Assembly: GCA_003517945.1 (NCBI GenBank) | Contig: DOZP01000309.1 | Location: 1,426 to 7,171 of the forward strand | Source of the DNA: Porphyromonadaceae bacterium | Lineage (GTDB): Bacteria > Bacteroidota > Bacteroidia > Bacteroidales > Tannerellaceae | Length of the DNA: 5,746 nucleotides | Reading direction: 5' to 3' | Shown: in pieces, positions 3,893 to 5,746 of the stretch | Numbering within the stretch: position 1 is the first letter of the stretch | Layout: every line of letters begins with the position of its first letter | The notes under the pieces: generated by a model | The model's database searches: none | The model's input: only the letters and a program-made list of their open reading frames with translations | What the model was told of the DNA's origin: nothing | Program-made: the position numbers and the translations under genes

Positions 3893-5746
3893 TTATACCC
3901 TCCCCGCCAGCAAATGTTCTCCCGATGTAACTTGCACAGACTTTCCATCCGGAAAAACAACATCTGCCGTTCCCCCTTCGGGCACATTCACCCGGATCGT
4001 CATTTTCCGTCCTTTCAGAGAGATATAAACCTTAATTTCACCATTCACGGATGCAATGGTAGTAGAAGCCTCTTTCAGAAAACCCAATTGCGGTGCAACC
4101 CGGAATGTCTTGAATCCGGGTGATGTCGGCTCAATTCCACAGACCTTCTGGCTCAACATAGTAAGCGGCCCCCCACTCCATGCATGGTTAATCGTTCCTC
4201 CTCCGAAACCTTCGGCTCCGATACCCCAGCCTTCAAAAAGCGTTGTATAGTCCTGATAGGCCATCATATTTTCATAACGCTTTTTCATACGTTCCAACGC
4301 GAACACAGGGTCGTTCATCCTAAATAAGGCTTCCAATACATATTTTTCCATATAAGGACTGGCGTGATATTCTTCTCTGAGTACTTTCAGCAAAGCCGGA
4401 TACCTGTCTTCAGAGGCAAGTCCCGATACCACGGCCATAGCCTGCGCACGGTCATCCGTTTCACCCTTGTACCCCGGAGCACGGTATGCCGCACCCGTCC
4501 AGAACTTCGTATCAAAATTCCGCTCTATTTTGTCCATCATCGACCGTATTTCTTCCGCATCGCCGTTTTTCTTCAGTTGCAGGGCAAACGCAAGCTCCGC
4601 CTTGAGAGCCAGGTAATACCAGCAATTGGTTAAAACGCCCATGTCAATGTTTTCGCCCCAATCACCCCAAGTCCACTCGCCTATACGATCAACCGCCAAC
4701 CCGTTTTGATCGACCTGCCAGACTTCATGCAAATAGCGGTGTAAACGGTCATATATAACCGGAATAAAACTGCTGTCCGCACTATAATAATACTGCGTAT
4801 AAAATCCGTACCAGCCTACCGAAGCCAACATTTGCAAAGGCAATTCCCGGTTCCAGTTGCCTGCGGGAACCGGAGAAAAAAGGGCCCCGTCCGCACGCTG
4901 CCAGTTTATCAGTTCATGGATACCCTTCAAAGCCAACTGATGCGACGAAGGGGTCAACGCATAAAACGCCTCTCCCAGTTCGTTCACCTCATCACCCCAC
5001 CACTGCGAACGTTCGCGGTCAGGACAATCCATGTACGTATCACGCATCGTTACATACAGTGTGCGGGCCGAACGTTTCCATAGCTCATTATAAAACGGAT
5101 CGTTGCATTGGAAAGGCGCTACAAATTCCGCATTATACCCCGTCTCGCGGTATTTTACTTCGAGCACCTCAACTCCTTCCGGAATCACATACCACACCTC
5201 ATGCCCGTTCATCCAACCGAAACTTTCGTATTCCTGCTCCCCTCCACGCGTAATATATTCAGCCCGTACATTCGGGGTGCTTCCACCCCAATAATTATCC
5301 GTTTGCATTTTTATCATAGTTCCTTCGCGGGCTTTCACTTTCAGATACGGAGTGATATGACAATTGTACGGCAAACGGCAAAACAAGGTATCTCCGCCGG
5401 CGGATTTCCGGACATTCACATAGTCGGTAAGTCCGTAATCTTTCCACAAAGGGATCGGGCGTTTTACCAACCGTCCGATTGGCACGTCGGCCATATCATT
5501 CAGAATAAAAGGCCTTTGCATATTTCCGGAAAACGTTTTTTTGTTCCACCCAATGATCTCTTTCCTTGCGTCAAAGCGAATATTACTTTCCGGCAAACGG
5601 TAATTCGGATAAGGCGCATCCGTGTCCTGATAAGCATCATACATCATACCGCTCCATGAACCGTCCGAAACAATTTCAACACCGGGAGCAATCGCTTCAA
5701 ACCACAACCCGGCCATTCCGCTATTTACATGGCTGAAACCGTTTCT
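3893..5746 (-). CDS. GH78-type alpha-L-rhamnosidase, N-terminus beyond the window edge
   Basis: At least 617 residues are visible. The frame stays open upstream of the Met at 5714-5716 to the right edge (about ten further codons, ending RNGFSHVNSG before that Met), and homologous sequence begins at once, so the true start lies outside. Numbering from that Met: an N-terminal rhamnosidase beta-domain region (about 1-70, with SDGSWSG and FDARKEIIGW), a concanavalin-like domain (about 110-200), an (alpha/alpha)6 catalytic barrel (about 205-520) and a C-terminal beta-domain (about 523-600). The catalytic signature DCPDRERSQWWGD (230-242) supplies D230, E235 and D242, where GH78 enzymes carry their acidic cluster including the general acid. 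E495 in TTLFEGWG is the likely base, and NHAWSGGP (510-517) is also typical. It should hydrolyse terminal alpha-L-rhamnose from plant or bacterial glycans. A signal peptide cannot be judged. It is convergent to the deacetylase gene. Confidence 0.9.
   Translation of the reverse strand, partial: RNGFSHVNSGMAGLWFEAIAPGVEIVSDGSWSGMMYDAYQDTDAPYPNYRLPESNIRFDARKEIIGWNKKTFSGNMQRPFILNDMADVPIGRLVKRPIPLWKDYGLTDYVNVRKSAGGDTLFCRLPYNCHITPYLKVKAREGTMIKMQTDNYWGGSTPNVRAEYITRGGEQEYESFGWMNGHEVWYVIPEGVEVLEVKYRETGYNAEFVAPFQCNDPFYNELWKRSARTLYVTMRDTYMDCPDRERSQWWGDEVNELGEAFYALTPSSHQLALKGIHELINWQRADGALFSPVPAGNWNRELPLQMLASVGWYGFYTQYYYSADSSFIPVIYDRLHRYLHEVWQVDQNGLAVDRIGEWTWGDWGENIDMGVLTNCWYYLALKAELAFALQLKKNGDAEEIRSMMDKIERNFDTKFWTGAAYRAPGYKGETDDRAQAMAVVSGLASEDRYPALLKVLREEYHASPYMEKYVLEALFRMNDPVFALERMKKRYENMMAYQDYTTLFEGWGIGAEGFGGGTINHAWSGGPLTMLSQKVCGIEPTSPGFKTFRVAPQLGFLKEASTTIASVNGEIKVYISLKGRKMTIRVNVPEGGTADVVFPDGKSVQVTSGEHLLAGRV

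Noticed and set aside
3870..3920. Bidirectional terminator between the convergent deacetylase and rhamnosidase genes
   Set aside because: Only 9 bp separate the stops, and no inverted repeat with a T run is visible around them.
3884..4123. A plus-strand open frame starting just after the deacetylase stop
   Set aside because: It is antisense to the well-supported C-terminal beta-domain of the rhamnosidase and has no family features.
5108..5659. A 183-codon plus-strand open frame antisense to the rhamnosidase gene
   Set aside because: It lies wholly within a gene with clear GH78 motifs, shows no recognisable domain, and is best explained as a shadow of that gene's codon pattern.

Overview
The window looks like chromosomal DNA of a Bacteroidota bacterium, probably Bacteroidales (Bacteroides/Parabacteroides-like). 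The grounds are two matches to the Bacteroidota -7 promoter element TAnnTTTG, A-rich leaders that mostly lack a Shine-Dalgarno sequence, an AT-leaning base composition, and the protein families present: a GH78-type rhamnosidase, a lipoprotein polysaccharide deacetylase, a DUF234-type ATPase and a stand-alone LytTR regulator. No RNA gene, CRISPR array, insertion sequence or integrase is visible.

Layout, left to right. (1) On the minus strand, 43-1407 encodes an orphan P-loop ATPase fused to a DUF234 PD-(D/E)xK-like domain; this gene is visibly more AT-rich than the rest. (2) The divergent intergenic region 1408-1678 has two halves. The left half holds a promoter for the ATPase, with a perfect 17-bp palindrome across its -7 element. 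The right half holds three copies of TTTCATA at an exact 21-bp period, upstream of a -7 element for the LytTR gene. (3) On the plus strand, a 127-residue LytTR DNA-binding protein (1679-2062) overlaps by ATGA a single-pass membrane protein with an extracytoplasmic phosphodiester-glycosidase (NAGPA/DUF2233)-like domain (2059-2922). (4) After a 124-bp gap with two small hairpins, 3047-3883 encodes a lipoprotein NodB-type polysaccharide deacetylase with an intact metal triad. (5) Convergent to it, with only 9 bp between, is a large GH78-type alpha-L-rhamnosidase gene on the minus strand. It stays open through the right edge, so its N-terminus is missing.

The most interesting unit is the 1558-3883 block. 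A LytTR protein without a receiver domain is translationally coupled to a membrane-anchored periplasmic enzyme-like protein. It is preceded by an array of direct repeats with the geometry expected for LytTR dimers, and followed by an envelope-acting deacetylase. My inference is an autoregulated cell-envelope glycan modification or sensing module, in which the membrane protein may control the LytTR protein, by analogy with LytTR-regulator/membrane-inhibitor pairs in Gram-positive bacteria. The sequence supports the architecture but does not prove the function. The flanking ATPase and rhamnosidase look like independent transcription units.
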